The notes: generated by a model from the sequence alone, not told the origin. 64,000 nt of DNA from Gemmatimonadota bacterium (GCA_002724575.1 PBPC01000049.1:1-64000); one strand, 5' to 3'; shown: positions 44,442 to 55,103, numbered from the stretch's first letter. Made by a program: numbers and translations.

Positions 44442-46076
44442 TTGTGCCGCGGACTTTTGGAGTGGCGGGTAGCTTCAGTACGTCAGCGATGTGCTCGGAT
44501 GATTGATACTAGAAATCCATTACGGCCTTTCGCCCGCGAAGCGGTTTATGCACTGACTGCTGGCGAGTCTAAGACACTGGATCGTTCGGCGATCGAAACA
44601 GTCGGTGTGCCGCAGTCGGTACTCATGGAGAATGCTGGCCGTTCCGCAGCTCAGATAACACAGTGTCTCTTTCCAGAGGGTCCTGTAGTCGGGATTGTAG
44701 GTTCGGGCAATAACGGAGGAGATGCTTTGGTGCTTCTTCGTACTCTGCGGGCCTGGGGCCGAGAAGTTAGGGCTGTGCTTGTGGCTGAACGAGCTATGGA
44801 CGACCCCCTTCTACATGACTGGGATATCCCTGCAATCATGGATGAAGTGCTCGACCAGAGTGGTTGGGACGCACTCCTTGGTTCTTGTGGAGTTGCCATA
44901 GATGGGATTCTGGGGATCGGTGCGGAAGGTCCGCCTCGTGATCGTCAGGCGTTAGCCATAACCCAGTTGAACAGAGCATCTTGTCCGGTACTCGCGATAG
45001 ATGTTCCCTCTGGGATTGATTCCTCAACCGGTGCAGTCCCAGGCGAGGCCGTTAACGCGACCGTGACCGTAGGTTTTGAGGCTCCCAAGCTAGGTAGCCT
45101 CCTCTCTCCCGCACGTGCTCACACGGGCCGGATAGTCGTTGTCGAGATAGGTTTTCCACCCATCGAGAATACGGATGCACTTGCACAGGTAATCACGCCT
45201 CTTTGGGCGCAGAGACAGTTGCCTAGCCGCCCTACAGATACACACAAGAACGCAGTAGGACGCTTGACGATAATTGCAGGTCAGCCTGGTATGGCTGGAG
45301 CTGCGGTATTGACGACCCAAGCGGCATTGACTGCGGGTGTAGGCTTAGTCCGAGTATGTTCAGTGCTAGAAAACAGAGAGATCTTACAGAGGTCTACTCC
45401 CGAGGCGATCTATGTGGATGTCTCTGATGACAAGGCGCTCGAATTAGCTCTAGAGGATACTGACGCAGTGGCACTCGGGCCTGGCCTTGGGACTAACGAG
45501 TTGTCTGTCCAATTAGCGAATAAGATTACTAAGGGGCCTGAACGACCACTTGTTCTGGATGCTGATGCTCTAAATCTGGCAGCAGAAGGTCTTTTTGACC
45601 TTAGAGCTCTTGCTAAGTCACGGCCTATTCTTTCGACGCCGCATGCTGGTGAGATGAGCCGGTTACTTGGTGAATCAAAATCAAATATAATCGACGATAG
45701 GTTGGCTGCCCTGAGGGAGGCGGTAAGGCGCTTTGAACATTGTTTTCTTCTCAAGGGAACTCCTTCACTCATTTTGAATGCGGGCAGGGGTATCCTAGTC
45801 GGGAGCCAAGGAACCTCAGATCTTGCTGTTGGAGGAATGGGAGACTCACTAACCGGGGTGTGTGGAGCATTGCTTGCTCAGGGCTTGGGTGTGATGGAAG
45901 CTGGTGCATTGAGTCTCTATCTTACCGGAAGGGCTGCTAACTTAGCTGCACGTGGAGCGTCACTCACACCCACTGACGTAATCCAGTGGATACCGGATGT
46001 GCTTGTTGAGCGTGGTGCTGGGATCTCTGAACTAGGTCTTCCTTTTGTATCTTATGACGCGGATGCTGCGAGGTGA
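44442..46076 (+). CDS. nnr: Bifunctional NAD(P)H-hydrate epimerase/dehydratase
   Basis: The enzyme repairs hydrated NADH and NADPH. The YjeF_N epimerase half (about residues 35-240; M-E-N-A-G-R-S and G-N-N-G-G-D-A-L) is followed by the ribokinase-like ADP/ATP-dependent dehydratase half (about 265-530; H-A-G-E-M-S-R-L and G-M-G-D-S-L-T-G). TTG at 44442 has AAGGGA upstream. ATG at 44499 would remove 19 residues with no loss of conserved parts and is the alternative start. The stop overlaps thiL (GTGA). Confidence 0.92.
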   Translation: MCRGLLEWRVASVRQRCARMIDTRNPLRPFAREAVYALTAGESKTLDRSAIETVGVPQSVLMENAGRSAAQITQCLFPEGPVVGIVGSGNNGGDALVLLRTLRAWGREVRAVLVAERAMDDPLLHDWDIPAIMDEVLDQSGWDALLGSCGVAIDGILGIGAEGPPRDRQALAITQLNRASCPVLAIDVPSGIDSSTGAVPGEAVNATVTVGFEAPKLGSLLSPARAHTGRIVVVEIGFPPIENTDALAQVITPLWAQRQLPSRPTDTHKNAVGRLTIIAGQPGMAGAAVLTTQAALTAGVGLVRVCSVLENREILQRSTPEAIYVDVSDDKALELALEDTDAVALGPGLGTNELSVQLANKITKGPERPLVLDADALNLAAEGLFDLRALAKSRPILSTPHAGEMSRLLGESKSNIIDDRLAALREAVRRFEHCFLLKGTPSLILNAGRGILVGSQGTSDLAVGGMGDSLTGVCGALLAQGLGVMEAGALSLYLTGRAANLAARGASLTPTDVIQWIPDVLVERGAGISELGLPFVSYDADAAR

Positions 46077-47065
46077 CATCTCCCCGTTCTATTGGTCCTG
46101 TTCGTTTCGGGCCTGGGGTAGAATTCGATCTAATTCGTAGGCTTATTAACCCAGATGATTTGCTTCCAATAGGAGTGGACTTAGGCCCGGGAGATGATGC
46201 GGCGGTCCTTGAAGGAGGTTGGGTTCTCAGCACCGACTTGTCTTTGGAGGGGGTCCACTTTCGCAGAGCTTGGTTAGATGATCAGGAGATCGGATTCCGA
46301 GCGGTTTCATGTGCACTATCTGATCTTGCTGCGATGGCTGCTGTACCAGTGGGTGTTTTCATATCGATGGCAGCTAATGGCGAGGAGGTGGTGGAGGCGC
46401 TGCAATCTGGATGTAGGCAAGCAGCTTCGGAGGTGGGAGCAGTGGTTCTTGGTGGAGATCTCTCAAGCACGTCAGGCCCAGTATTCATTGACGTAATCGG
46501 TTTGGGCAGTGCTAGCCGCCCTGGGTTAAGGAGTGGAGCAGTGGCTGGGAATGATATTTGGGTGACGGGAAGGCTAGGAGCGAGTTCCACTGCATTGAGG
46601 GTATGGCAGAGTGGAGAGGAGCCGCCACTAGAGGCCAGACAAGCTTTCGCTCGACCATCACCGCGTTGTGATGAGGGGTGCTATTTGGTAGAGCGCGGCA
46701 TTGCTAATGCGTTAATAGATCTCTCAGATGGGTTGGCTGGAGATTCAGCCCACCTTGCCGCAGCGTCCGGTGTGCAGATTGTACTGGACGAGGATCGGGT
46801 TCCTGTAGCAACTGTCGCAGTTGAAGTCCTAGGGCCTGAGGAGGCACTCCAAGCGGCACTCCATGGAGGGGAGGATTACGAACTATGTTTCGCGGCTGCA
46901 ACGGATGCAGTGGATCCATCCTATTTCCAAGACCATTTCGGCATTGAGGTCACGAGGGTTGGGCATGTTAGGGAAGGTTGTGGCGTCTGGATCAACCGAG
47001 GTGGGGTTGAGCCTGAGCCTTTAACTGGAAGTGGTTTTGATCACTATACGGCGGATGTGCTGTGA
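46073..47065 (+). CDS. thiL: Thiamine-monophosphate kinase
   Basis: ThiL phosphorylates thiamine phosphate to the active diphosphate cofactor. The 330 residues have the AIRS/PurM-like two-domain pattern with P-G-D-D-A-A-V-L, S-T-D-L-S-L-E-G-V-H-F near residue 57, and S-D-L-A-A-M-A-A. A later L-S-D-G-L-A-G-D element lies near residue 220. It starts with GTG at 46073 inside the previous gene's end and overlaps plsC in turn (GTGA). The coupled nnr-thiL-plsC order is tight, but the functional link is not obvious. Confidence 0.94.
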   Translation: MTSPRSIGPVRFGPGVEFDLIRRLINPDDLLPIGVDLGPGDDAAVLEGGWVLSTDLSLEGVHFRRAWLDDQEIGFRAVSCALSDLAAMAAVPVGVFISMAANGEEVVEALQSGCRQAASEVGAVVLGGDLSSTSGPVFIDVIGLGSASRPGLRSGAVAGNDIWVTGRLGASSTALRVWQSGEEPPLEARQAFARPSPRCDEGCYLVERGIANALIDLSDGLAGDSAHLAAASGVQIVLDEDRVPVATVAVEVLGPEEALQAALHGGEDYELCFAAATDAVDPSYFQDHFGIEVTRVGHVREGCGVWINRGGVEPEPLTGSGFDHYTADVL

Positions 47066-47784
47066 CCCGGCTTTTTCTCGTATCCATAGTCATTGTACCT
47101 GCGACGATTTGGTATGCTTCCAAGATTGCATGGTCTGTTTATCGTCGCTCAACAGATCTTGGATGCCGCTGTGAAGAGGCTGCTCGCGCCTGGGCCAGTT
47201 TGGTTTTGAGGGTCGCAGGCGTGCGCGTCATTCTGGAGAACAAGGCTGTAATAGATTCCTCCTTACCTCAGGTTTTGGTGACGAACCATGTGTCATGGAT
47301 CGATGTTCTTGTTCTCGCAGCGTTTGTTCCGGGACGTTACGTCTTTGTAGCGAAGAAAGAGGTTGAAAGAATACCTGTGTTTGGCCCGGCCGTGCGTGCG
47401 TGCGGACACATCTACATCGATCGAGGTGACAAAACTCGTGCGTTAGCCTCATTAGATATTGCAAGAAAAAGGTTGGAAGAAGCCGCTCCAACTGTGATCA
47501 TATTTCCTGAAGGGACACGCTCTAAGACGGGCGAGTTAGGTCTTTTTAAGAAAGGGGCATTCGTTTTGGCGATCCAGACCGGAGCATCTGTCGTACCTGC
47601 AGCTATGTTTGGGTCTCGCGAAGTGATGAAAAAAGGTTCATTCCTGATAAACCCTGGTACTGTCCGTGTGCATTTTGGCGAACCTATCCAGGTAGGTGGA
47701 TACACCATGGAGAACCGAGCCAGGCTTACACATAGAGCCCGACAGGCTGTATCTGAAATCCAGAAGCGCAACGAAGCTAGCTAG
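47062..47784 (+). CDS. plsC: 1-acyl-sn-glycerol-3-phosphate acyltransferase
   Basis: PlsC adds the second acyl chain to make phosphatidic acid at the inner membrane. The 240 residues have an N-terminal hydrophobic segment (about residues 1-20), then the H-x4-D motif in N-H-V-S-W-I-D near residue 76. F-P-E-G-T-R-S lies near residue 150 and G-A-F near residue 168. It starts with GTG, overlapping thiL. The GTG to eno gap is 15 bases. Confidence 0.93.
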   Translation: MTRLFLVSIVIVPATIWYASKIAWSVYRRSTDLGCRCEEAARAWASLVLRVAGVRVILENKAVIDSSLPQVLVTNHVSWIDVLVLAAFVPGRYVFVAKKEVERIPVFGPAVRACGHIYIDRGDKTRALASLDIARKRLEEAAPTVIIFPEGTRSKTGELGLFKKGAFVLAIQTGASVVPAAMFGSREVMKKGSFLINPGTVRVHFGEPIQVGGYTMENRARLTHRARQAVSEIQKRNEAS

Positions 47785-49113
<1,329 letters not shown>

Positions 49114-49440
49114 ATGAGCAGGCTGAAGAAGACCATCCTACCAGTCATCCTTCTACTGGCTGCGTACTACGCCGTTTTCAGTGGAGAATACTCTTGGTTT
49201 GCTCTCCGAGAAGTTCGGACCGAGCTGGAGCAGGTAGAGGGTGAACTTACAAGGAAGCGTCAGCAAATTGATTCGCTTCTAGCACTTTCGGACTCTGTGG
49301 AGTCCGACCCCAATATGCTTGAAAGGATTGCTAGAGAACGTTTTGGTATGATCAGGGATGGAGAAACCCTTTATCGGTTTGCGGAACCATCTAACTCAGT
49401 AAGGTCATCTATGGATTCGGCACGATCGCAAAGGCGTTAG
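49114..49440 (+). CDS. ftsB: Septum formation initiator, FtsB/DivIC family
   Basis: FtsB-type proteins are small bitopic division proteins that scaffold FtsL and FtsQ. The 108 residues have a transmembrane helix (about 8-22) and a heptad-rich periplasmic coiled coil (about 30-60). A conserved short element, E-R-I-A-R-E-R-F-G-M-I-R-D-G-E, lies near residues 70-84. The start touches the enolase stop, a common eno-ftsB arrangement. It ends 41 bases before the tRNA promoter. Confidence 0.9.
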   Translation: MSRLKKTILPVILLLAAYYAVFSGEYSWFALREVRTELEQVEGELTRKRQQIDSLLALSDSVESDPNMLERIARERFGMIRDGETLYRFAEPSNSVRSSMDSARSQRR

Positions 49441-49481
49441 TTTGCTCGATGCCCTTGGGAGGTGCATTGTGGGTTGTCCGG

Positions 49482-49509
49482 TTGACACGCTCTCAGCCCC
49501 GGATAAGCT
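49482..49509 (+). promoter_or_regulatory. Candidate promoter of the tRNA gene
   Basis: A perfect TTGACA (49482-49487) is followed by TAAGCT (49504-49509) at 16 bases, a poor -10 match; GATAAG at 14 bases is the other choice. The element ends 11 bases before the mature tRNA 5' end, the position expected for a tRNA promoter. Confidence 0.5.
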
Positions 49510-49520
49510 TTTTCCCCGCC

Positions 49521-49594
49521 GCCGGAGTAGCTCAGTCGGTTAGAGCAGCGGAATCATAATCCGCGTGTCGGGGGTTCGAGTCCCTCCTCCGGCA
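49521..49594 (+). tRNA. tRNA with CAU anticodon (elongator Met, or Ile2)
   Basis: A complete cloverleaf can be drawn: 7-bp acceptor stem without mismatch (49521-49527 with 49587-49593), D arm, 5-bp anticodon stem, T arm with TTCGAGT loop, and discriminator A at 49594. No CCA is encoded. The anticodon CAU at 49555-49557 fits elongator Met or, if lysidine-modified, Ile2. The G1-C72 pair and the anticodon stem GCGGA/TCCGC rule out initiator Met. Position 32 is A where a pyrimidine is usual. Confidence 0.95.
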
Positions 49595-49679
49595 TTTTAA
49601 AGTCATGTTTTCCGATAAGATCGAGCGCTTCGAAACAGACATCCAGAGCTCGAGCTGGCTAGCTGATTAGTCTAGAGGA

Positions 49680-50525
49680 ATGCTTAGGATTCAGCGTTTT
49701 CGTACCGGGTGCACATATCTTTCAGGAGCACCGTTATTAGTCGCACATCGCGGCGGCGCAAAGCTAGCGCCTGAGAATACTCTAATAGCATTTAGGAGAG
49801 CAGTTGAGTGGTGGGGGGCAGACATGTTGGAAATGGATGTCCGCCTAACCCGTGATGGCTCTGTAGTCGTTATACACGATGCGACAGTTGATAGGACAAC
49901 AAATGGGATTGGCTCAGTAGAAGAGCTGACCTTGGATGAGATTCGCAGGCTGGATGCGGGATATCACTTCAAGGACCTGACAGGTGAACATTCGTTTCGG
50001 GGTGAGGGAGTGACCGTGCCGACTTTTGAAGAGGTGCTAGTGGCTCTCCCACACATACGGATGAACGTCGAGGCGAAGGAACCCCAAGTAGCGGGACCAT
50101 TGGTTGAGCTAATAGAACGTCATTCTGCCGAGCATCGTGTGCTTGTAGCTGCAACCTTCGAACGGTGTAGGAGAAAGATTAGGCACTATATAGGTCCTTG
50201 GGGTGCTAGCCGCCGACAAGTCTTTTGGTTTTGGCTAGGACATTTTCTTCCATGGAAGAACTCATACAATTTTCCCGCAGATGTGCTTCAAGTCCCTGAG
50301 ATCTGGAATGGCCTAAGAGTCATATCACCTCGCTTCATTCGGCAGGCGCATGCCCAAAATATCCCTGTGCACGTTTGGACTGTGGATGAACCAAGTGACA
50401 TGCGTCGTCTCATTAACTGGGGTGTTGATGCCATTCAAAGTGATCGTCCGGATCTGCTCGCGTCAGTATTGACTGAGATCAGATCTCGTCCCCCGCAATT
50501 GATGCGACAAGACGATTTGAAATGA
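49680..50525 (+). CDS. Glycerophosphodiester phosphodiesterase family protein
   Basis: The 281 residues follow the GDPD TIM-barrel family, which hydrolyses glycerophosphodiesters to glycerol 3-phosphate and an alcohol. Seen are A-H-R-G-G near residue 22 and E-N-T-L near residue 32. E-M-D-V-R-L-T-R-D-G lies near residue 55 and I-H-D near residue 66, with the second His. A-K-E is mid-chain, and W-T-V-D lies near residue 237. The substrate may be a deacylated phospholipid. The ribosome-binding site touches the ATG, which is unusually close. It is coupled to tilS by an ATGA overlap. Confidence 0.9.
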   Translation: MLRIQRFRTGCTYLSGAPLLVAHRGGAKLAPENTLIAFRRAVEWWGADMLEMDVRLTRDGSVVVIHDATVDRTTNGIGSVEELTLDEIRRLDAGYHFKDLTGEHSFRGEGVTVPTFEEVLVALPHIRMNVEAKEPQVAGPLVELIERHSAEHRVLVAATFERCRRKIRHYIGPWGASRRQVFWFWLGHFLPWKNSYNFPADVLQVPEIWNGLRVISPRFIRQAHAQNIPVHVWTVDEPSDMRRLINWGVDAIQSDRPDLLASVLTEIRSRPPQLMRQDDLK

Positions 50526-51892
50526 GTGAAGATCAGGTCAGTCTTGTGAGACGTTTTCAGTCAAGTTTTGAGTCAGCTAGTAATAGTTTTCTCTCAGATG
50601 CTCCAATCGTAGTAGCAGTCTCTGGAGGTTTGGATTCTGTTGCACTTCTCCACCTCTTTCGCTTTGCAATTCCTCAGTCCTATCAGCTTCATGCGGCACA
50701 TTTTGACCATTACTCTCGAGAGAACAGTGCAGCTGACGCTAAGTGGGTATCAGGACTCTGTCATGCTTGGGGTGTGCAACTCGAATTGGGACGTGCTAAC
50801 GAAGCGCTGATGTCAGAGGAGTCAGCACGTAACGCGCGTCATGTCTTTCTTGAGTCTGTCCGGACGCGTGTTGGCGGGGGAGTAGTTGTAATGGGACACC
50901 ACGCTGATGATCAGGCGGAAACCGTGCTCTTTCGTATGGTTCGAGGTAGTGGGTTGAAAGGGCTTAGTGGAATGAGCGAATACCGAGAACCTGGAGTTTG
51001 GCGCCCACTTTTACCGTTTTGGCGAGACGAGATTGCTCTGTATGCCCAGAAAGCGTGTCTGAATTGGCGAGAAGATCCCACAAATCGAGAACTACGCTTT
51101 ACACGTAACATATTACGCAACAACGTTTTACCAGAAATTGAATCAACGGTTGCACCTGCTGCGAAGAGATCTCTTGTTCGATTAGCAGATCTAGCAAGAG
51201 AGGATGAGGAAGCTTGGCTTAGCATACTCGATGAGGTGCTGGGGTCTCTTGAATTAGAGGAAGATAGGGCGACCATATCGCTTGATTTTCAAAGGATCAC
51301 TGAACTTCATGGAGCAGTTCGCGGTCGAACCCTTCGGGAAGTCGCAAGGAGACTCGGGTACCAACTGGATGCCACTGGAACCAGCTTGGCTTCAGACTTT
51401 CTCGAATCAGCACGTAGTGGTCGGCAAATAGACTTAACTGGGGGTTTGCGTTTGCGGCGAGATCTGAACCGCTTGGTTTTTTTCACTGAAGTTGTGAACA
51501 TCCCTGATAAACCTCTCCTGATCTCAAACTTACAACCAGGTTCAGGTTCAGCGCTCTTAGGTGGACGTGAACTGCTTGTGAAGTGGAGTCCAGAAAAAAG
51601 TCTCGACGTGATGTCTCAATCTTTGGCTTTGGCTTCACCTCGTTTTCCTCTAACGATCCGTGGACGCCAACCAGGTGATAGGATTCGCTTGACCGCTGGC
51701 ACCAGGAAACTGAAGAAACTCTTTCTGGAAGCTCGGATTCCTGAACCCAAGCGGTCTCAGGTTCCTCTATTGGTTGATGGGGTTGGGAGTGTGCTTTGGA
51801 TTCCAGGCGTTGCTGAAGCAATCGGGCATAGTGATATAAGCGAAGCGAAGAATGTTTTACATATTGGGATCTCGGATGCGAAAGCTTTTTGA
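50522..51892 (+). CDS. tilS: tRNA(Ile)-lysidine synthase
   Basis: TilS converts the wobble cytidine of tRNA-Ile2(CAU) to lysidine so that AUA is read as isoleucine. The 456 residues contain the PP-loop S-G-G-L-D-S at residues 34-39, D-D-Q-A-E-T-V near residue 140, and a C-terminal substrate domain with R-G-R-Q-P-G-D-R near residue 380. It lies about 1 kb after the CAU tRNA gene and directly upstream of the hpt remnant and ftsH, the usual tilS-hpt-ftsH order with hpt decayed. Confidence 0.94.
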   Translation: MSEDQVSLVRRFQSSFESASNSFLSDAPIVVAVSGGLDSVALLHLFRFAIPQSYQLHAAHFDHYSRENSAADAKWVSGLCHAWGVQLELGRANEALMSEESARNARHVFLESVRTRVGGGVVVMGHHADDQAETVLFRMVRGSGLKGLSGMSEYREPGVWRPLLPFWRDEIALYAQKACLNWREDPTNRELRFTRNILRNNVLPEIESTVAPAAKRSLVRLADLAREDEEAWLSILDEVLGSLELEEDRATISLDFQRITELHGAVRGRTLREVARRLGYQLDATGTSLASDFLESARSGRQIDLTGGLRLRRDLNRLVFFTEVVNIPDKPLLISNLQPGSGSALLGGRELLVKWSPEKSLDVMSQSLALASPRFPLTIRGRQPGDRIRLTAGTRKLKKLFLEARIPEPKRSQVPLLVDGVGSVLWIPGVAEAIGHSDISEAKNVLHIGISDAKAF

Positions 51893-51923
51893 GGAAAGAC
51901 ATCCGGTTCGCGCACCATTTACG

Positions 51924-52166
51924 ATGGGGGATATCTGGGTGCACGATCGCGAGGTAGCACGTGAGACAGGGAAAGTGTACCCACAGACAGGATTACCTGA
52001 TTCTTCTGGACGTATTAATGTGATCATTCGAGGGTTTTTACCCTGTTGGGTAGGTCTTGATGCACCTAATGACTTCCCTCTGGGGTAGGAACTAGGTCAT
52101 GTTAAGGACTTTCGCTATTTACCATATATTGCGAGCCTATGGTTAGTTTCCTGTGCCATCCAGTAA
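51924..52166 (+). pseudogene. hpt: Decayed remnant of hypoxanthine phosphoribosyltransferase (hpt)
   Basis: Reading from ATG 51924 through an in-frame TAG (52086-52088) to TAA 52164-52166 gives a stretch that aligns without gaps to the Hpt C terminus. V-G-L-D-A-P-N-D-F and R-Y-L-P-Y-I-A-S-L match the usual V-G-F-x-I-P-D-x-F and R-x-L-P-Y-I-G. The TAG stands exactly where Hpt has the Tyr of G-Y-G-(L/I)-D. The beginning weakly resembles the Hpt N terminus and the phosphoribosyl-binding core, about 100 residues, is missing, so the protein cannot be active. Position between tilS and ftsH is the usual place of hpt. The alignment is by eye. Confidence 0.68.
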
Positions 52167-52192
52167 GGATGGCCACAAGAGGTTAAAGCAGT

Positions 52193-54226
52193 ATGCCAGA
52201 ACCTGAACCCATACGTCCGAATGACGATAAACCGTTAGGTCGGTTCTCTAAGAACGCGGCACTCTTCGGGATGCTGTTCATTTTGTTCCTAATGGCAGCC
52301 AGTCTAGTTCGGAATAACGATCCTGCATCAGCTGAGATCACATACACGGAGTTCCGAGCTCAACTCAGTGCCGGAAATGTGCATCAGGTGACTGTTACTG
52401 ATCGTGATATAGAGGGCGAGCTTCGTGCTCCAGTAATTAAGGCGGATCAGGAAATTACCCGGTTTCAACTTACTCTTCCGGGCGAGATGACTGATGGACT
52501 TATAGAGGACCTCGAGGCGCAAGACGTCATCATTGACGCAGAGACGTCACAACCTGGTTGGGGCACACTCTTACTCAGTGCGCTTCCTTGGCTGCTATTC
52601 ATTGCTTTCTGGATCTGGATTTTCCGTACGATGCAGGGTGGTGGGAATCGCGCATTCCAATTTGGTCGATCTAAGGCCAAGCTTATTTCACCTGACACAC
52701 CTAAGGTCACTTTTGCGGATGTTGCTGGAGCGGATGAAGCAAAGCAGGAGCTCGAGGAGATTATCCAATTCCTTAAGGATCCGAGTAAGTTCTCTCGATT
52801 GGGTGGGCGCTTGCCAACCGGAGTTCTACTCGTTGGTCCCCCAGGAACAGGCAAAACTCTTCTAGCGAGAGCAGTTGCTGGAGAAGCAGGCCGTCCCTTC
52901 TTCCAGATGTCTGGTTCGGATTTTGTCGAAATGTTTGTCGGTGTTGGTGCTTCACGGGTTCGTGATCTTTTCGAACAAGGCAAAGAACAAGCACCCTGTA
53001 TAATCTTTGTTGACGAAATCGATGCTGTCGGAAGACATCGTGGGGCAGGGCTTGGTGGTGGGCACGATGAACGTGAACAGACCCTGAATGCACTCCTCGT
53101 TGAGATGGATGGTTTTGAGACGAACGAAGGTGTAATTCTTCTGGCAGCGACCAATAGACCAGATGTTCTTGATCCTGCGCTTCTGCGGCCAGGACGTTTT
53201 GACCGGCAGATCGTCGTCGATGCTCCAGACGTGAAAGGGAGAGAAGGCATCCTCCGGATTCATGCCAAGAAACTCCCACTTTCAGATGATGTTGAACTTG
53301 CACTCATCGCCCGAGGAACACCCGGTATGAGTGGTGCTGATCTTGAGAATATTTGCAATGAAGCTGCGCTCCTCGCAGCTCGTAGAGATGGTGAGAAAGT
53401 AGCTATGGAGGACTTCGAGCAAGCCAAGGATAAAATCATGCTCGGTACGGAGCGCCGAAGCTTAGTCCTCACGGAGAATGAGCGTCGGCTCACTGCGTAT
53501 CACGAAGCAGGGCATGTGGTTCTGGGATTGAAGATTCCAGGGTTAGATCCGGTCCATAAGGTTACGATCATTCCGCGAGGACGTGCCCTAGGGATCACAG
53601 CTAGTCTGCCGGAAGAGGACCGGCACTCTTACACCAAGGAGTGGATGGAAGGACAGCTTGCCATGTTGTTTGGTGGACGGGTTGCCGAGGAAGTCACGTT
53701 CGGGCCGAAGGATATTACGACCGGTGCGGGGAATGATATTGAGCGTGCAACCGCTATGGCCAGACGGATGGTGACGACTTTTGGGATGAGTGATGTCGTC
53801 GGACTGGTATCTGTGGGTGATTCTGAGCAGGAAGTGTTCTTGGGCAGAGAACTTGGCCAGAGGAGGGTTATCTCTGAACACACTGCTAGGTTGGTTGACG
53901 AGGAAGTGAAACGTCTCCTAGACACAGCCCATGAACGTGCTCATGAAGTACTAAAGGAACACGGAGATTTGCTTGAGAGTGTGGCGCAGGCGCTCTTAGA
54001 ACGTGAAACGTTGGGTCGCGAAGAAATCGAGGCTCTTGAGCGAGGAGAAGCACTCCCCCTCCAACCTGTGCCGGACAGCGAGAAAATCGAGGCTGGCCCA
54101 TCTGATCCGTCAGAGCAGCCTAAGAAATCCGCCCCATCCCCACTAGGTTTGCCCGGAGCAGACGGCCCCCTTCCAGGACCTGCTACCAGCATTTATGAAG
54201 CCCCTGATTATGATGGCGAACGGTGA
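52193..54226 (+). CDS. ftsH: ATP-dependent zinc metalloprotease FtsH
   Basis: FtsH is the inner-membrane AAA+ protease that degrades misfolded membrane and regulatory proteins. The 677 residues carry two membrane helices (about 21-40 and 122-140), Walker A G-P-P-G-T-G-K-T at 215-222, Walker B with I-F-V-D-E-I-D, an arginine-finger region, and the zinc-binding H-E-A-G-H at 437-441. The C-terminal tail from about 640 is Pro/Ser rich. It starts with ATG after AGAGG. cdaA follows 27 bases later. Confidence 0.97.
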   Translation: MPEPEPIRPNDDKPLGRFSKNAALFGMLFILFLMAASLVRNNDPASAEITYTEFRAQLSAGNVHQVTVTDRDIEGELRAPVIKADQEITRFQLTLPGEMTDGLIEDLEAQDVIIDAETSQPGWGTLLLSALPWLLFIAFWIWIFRTMQGGGNRAFQFGRSKAKLISPDTPKVTFADVAGADEAKQELEEIIQFLKDPSKFSRLGGRLPTGVLLVGPPGTGKTLLARAVAGEAGRPFFQMSGSDFVEMFVGVGASRVRDLFEQGKEQAPCIIFVDEIDAVGRHRGAGLGGGHDEREQTLNALLVEMDGFETNEGVILLAATNRPDVLDPALLRPGRFDRQIVVDAPDVKGREGILRIHAKKLPLSDDVELALIARGTPGMSGADLENICNEAALLAARRDGEKVAMEDFEQAKDKIMLGTERRSLVLTENERRLTAYHEAGHVVLGLKIPGLDPVHKVTIIPRGRALGITASLPEEDRHSYTKEWMEGQLAMLFGGRVAEEVTFGPKDITTGAGNDIERATAMARRMVTTFGMSDVVGLVSVGDSEQEVFLGRELGQRRVISEHTARLVDEEVKRLLDTAHERAHEVLKEHGDLLESVAQALLERETLGREEIEALERGEALPLQPVPDSEKIEAGPSDPSEQPKKSAPSPLGLPGADGPLPGPATSIYEAPDYDGER

Positions 54227-54253
54227 CGGAAGCTTGACTGAGGATTACTAGCA

Positions 54254-55048
54254 GTGGTCCGGATCTGGGAACAACTAGAGTTCTTGAGGCCGGGATGGAC
54301 TGATCTAGTAGAAATCCTTCTTGTTGCATTCCTGGCTTACCGGATTTTACTAGTCATTCAGCGTACTCGAGCAATGCAGATTATGCTCGGACTAGTTTTG
54401 CTTGCATTCATATACGGTGCTGCTCGCTTGCTGGACCTGGTTCTAATCCGAACTCTCTTAGAGGCGGTTTTTCAATACGGGGCAATCGCAGCGCTCGTGG
54501 TATTCCAACCTGAACTCCGGTCGGCACTTGCTCGACTTGGTCGTAGCAAAATGGTTCGTATTTTCCAGCGTCTAGAAGTAGGGCGAATTGCAGAAGAGGT
54601 GTTAGACGCTGTAACCAGCTTATCTCGTTCAGGACACGGAGCGATAATAGCTATACAACAGGAAATCGGCCTAGATGAATATGCCGAGACTGGAAGCTCG
54701 GTTGATGCTCGTGTATCAGCGGAAATCCTCAAGACAATATTTACGCCCTATTCACCGCTTCATGACGGAGCTGTTTTAATTTCTGGAGATCAAATCCGCA
54801 GCGCGGGTGCCATCCTACCTTTGACGCAGTCTCAGATCGACCATTCGCTAGGGACACGACACCGTGCGGCTATTGGCCTGAGTGAAGAAACAGATGCAAT
54901 TGTAATTGTTATAAGTGAAGAGACTTCGCAGGTTGCTGTAGCTATTGAAGGCCGCTTGGAGCGGGACCTTGGTGCGGAGCGTTTACGAGAAATTCTGCTA
55001 GGTAGATTGCCAGCACTAGACACGGCACTTGAGCCGACAGGGGTATAG
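54254..55048 (+). CDS. cdaA: Diadenylate cyclase CdaA
   Basis: CdaA makes cyclic di-AMP from two ATP. It is membrane anchored and usually controls potassium and osmolyte balance or cell-wall synthesis. The 264 residues have three N-terminal helices (about 12-85) and the DAC domain with H-D-G-A-V-L-I and G-T-R-H-R-A-A. GTG at 54254 is the start. The common partner gene glmM and regulator cdaR are absent, and folP, often between ftsH and cdaA, is also missing. Confidence 0.94.
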   Translation: MVRIWEQLEFLRPGWTDLVEILLVAFLAYRILLVIQRTRAMQIMLGLVLLAFIYGAARLLDLVLIRTLLEAVFQYGAIAALVVFQPELRSALARLGRSKMVRIFQRLEVGRIAEEVLDAVTSLSRSGHGAIIAIQQEIGLDEYAETGSSVDARVSAEILKTIFTPYSPLHDGAVLISGDQIRSAGAILPLTQSQIDHSLGTRHRAAIGLSEETDAIVIVISEETSQVAVAIEGRLERDLGAERLREILLGRLPALDTALEPTGV

Positions 55049-55081
55049 GTATCAAAACGCAGGAGTCTATCTATATTTTCT

Positions 55082-55103
55082 TGTCAACATTCATACGTTG
55101 ACA
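55082..55103. repeat. Inverted repeat TGTCAAC-N8-GTTGACA overlapping the exbB -35 box
   Basis: Two perfect 7-base arms (55082-55088 and 55097-55103) flank 8 bases. The right arm contains the TTGACA of the candidate promoter. Such a placement is typical of a repressor or activator site, but no regulator is suggested by the neighbours. Confidence 0.6.

Noticed and set aside
52086-52088. TAG in the hpt-like frame read as recoding or stop readthrough
   Set aside because: The upstream part also lacks the catalytic core of Hpt, so decay is the simpler explanation than recoding.
52465-53250. Long open frame of 261 codons on the - strand within ftsH
   Set aside because: It is antisense to a clearly conserved AAA+ and protease domain, has no recognisable motif and is Ser/Arg/Pro rich as expected of a mirrored frame.
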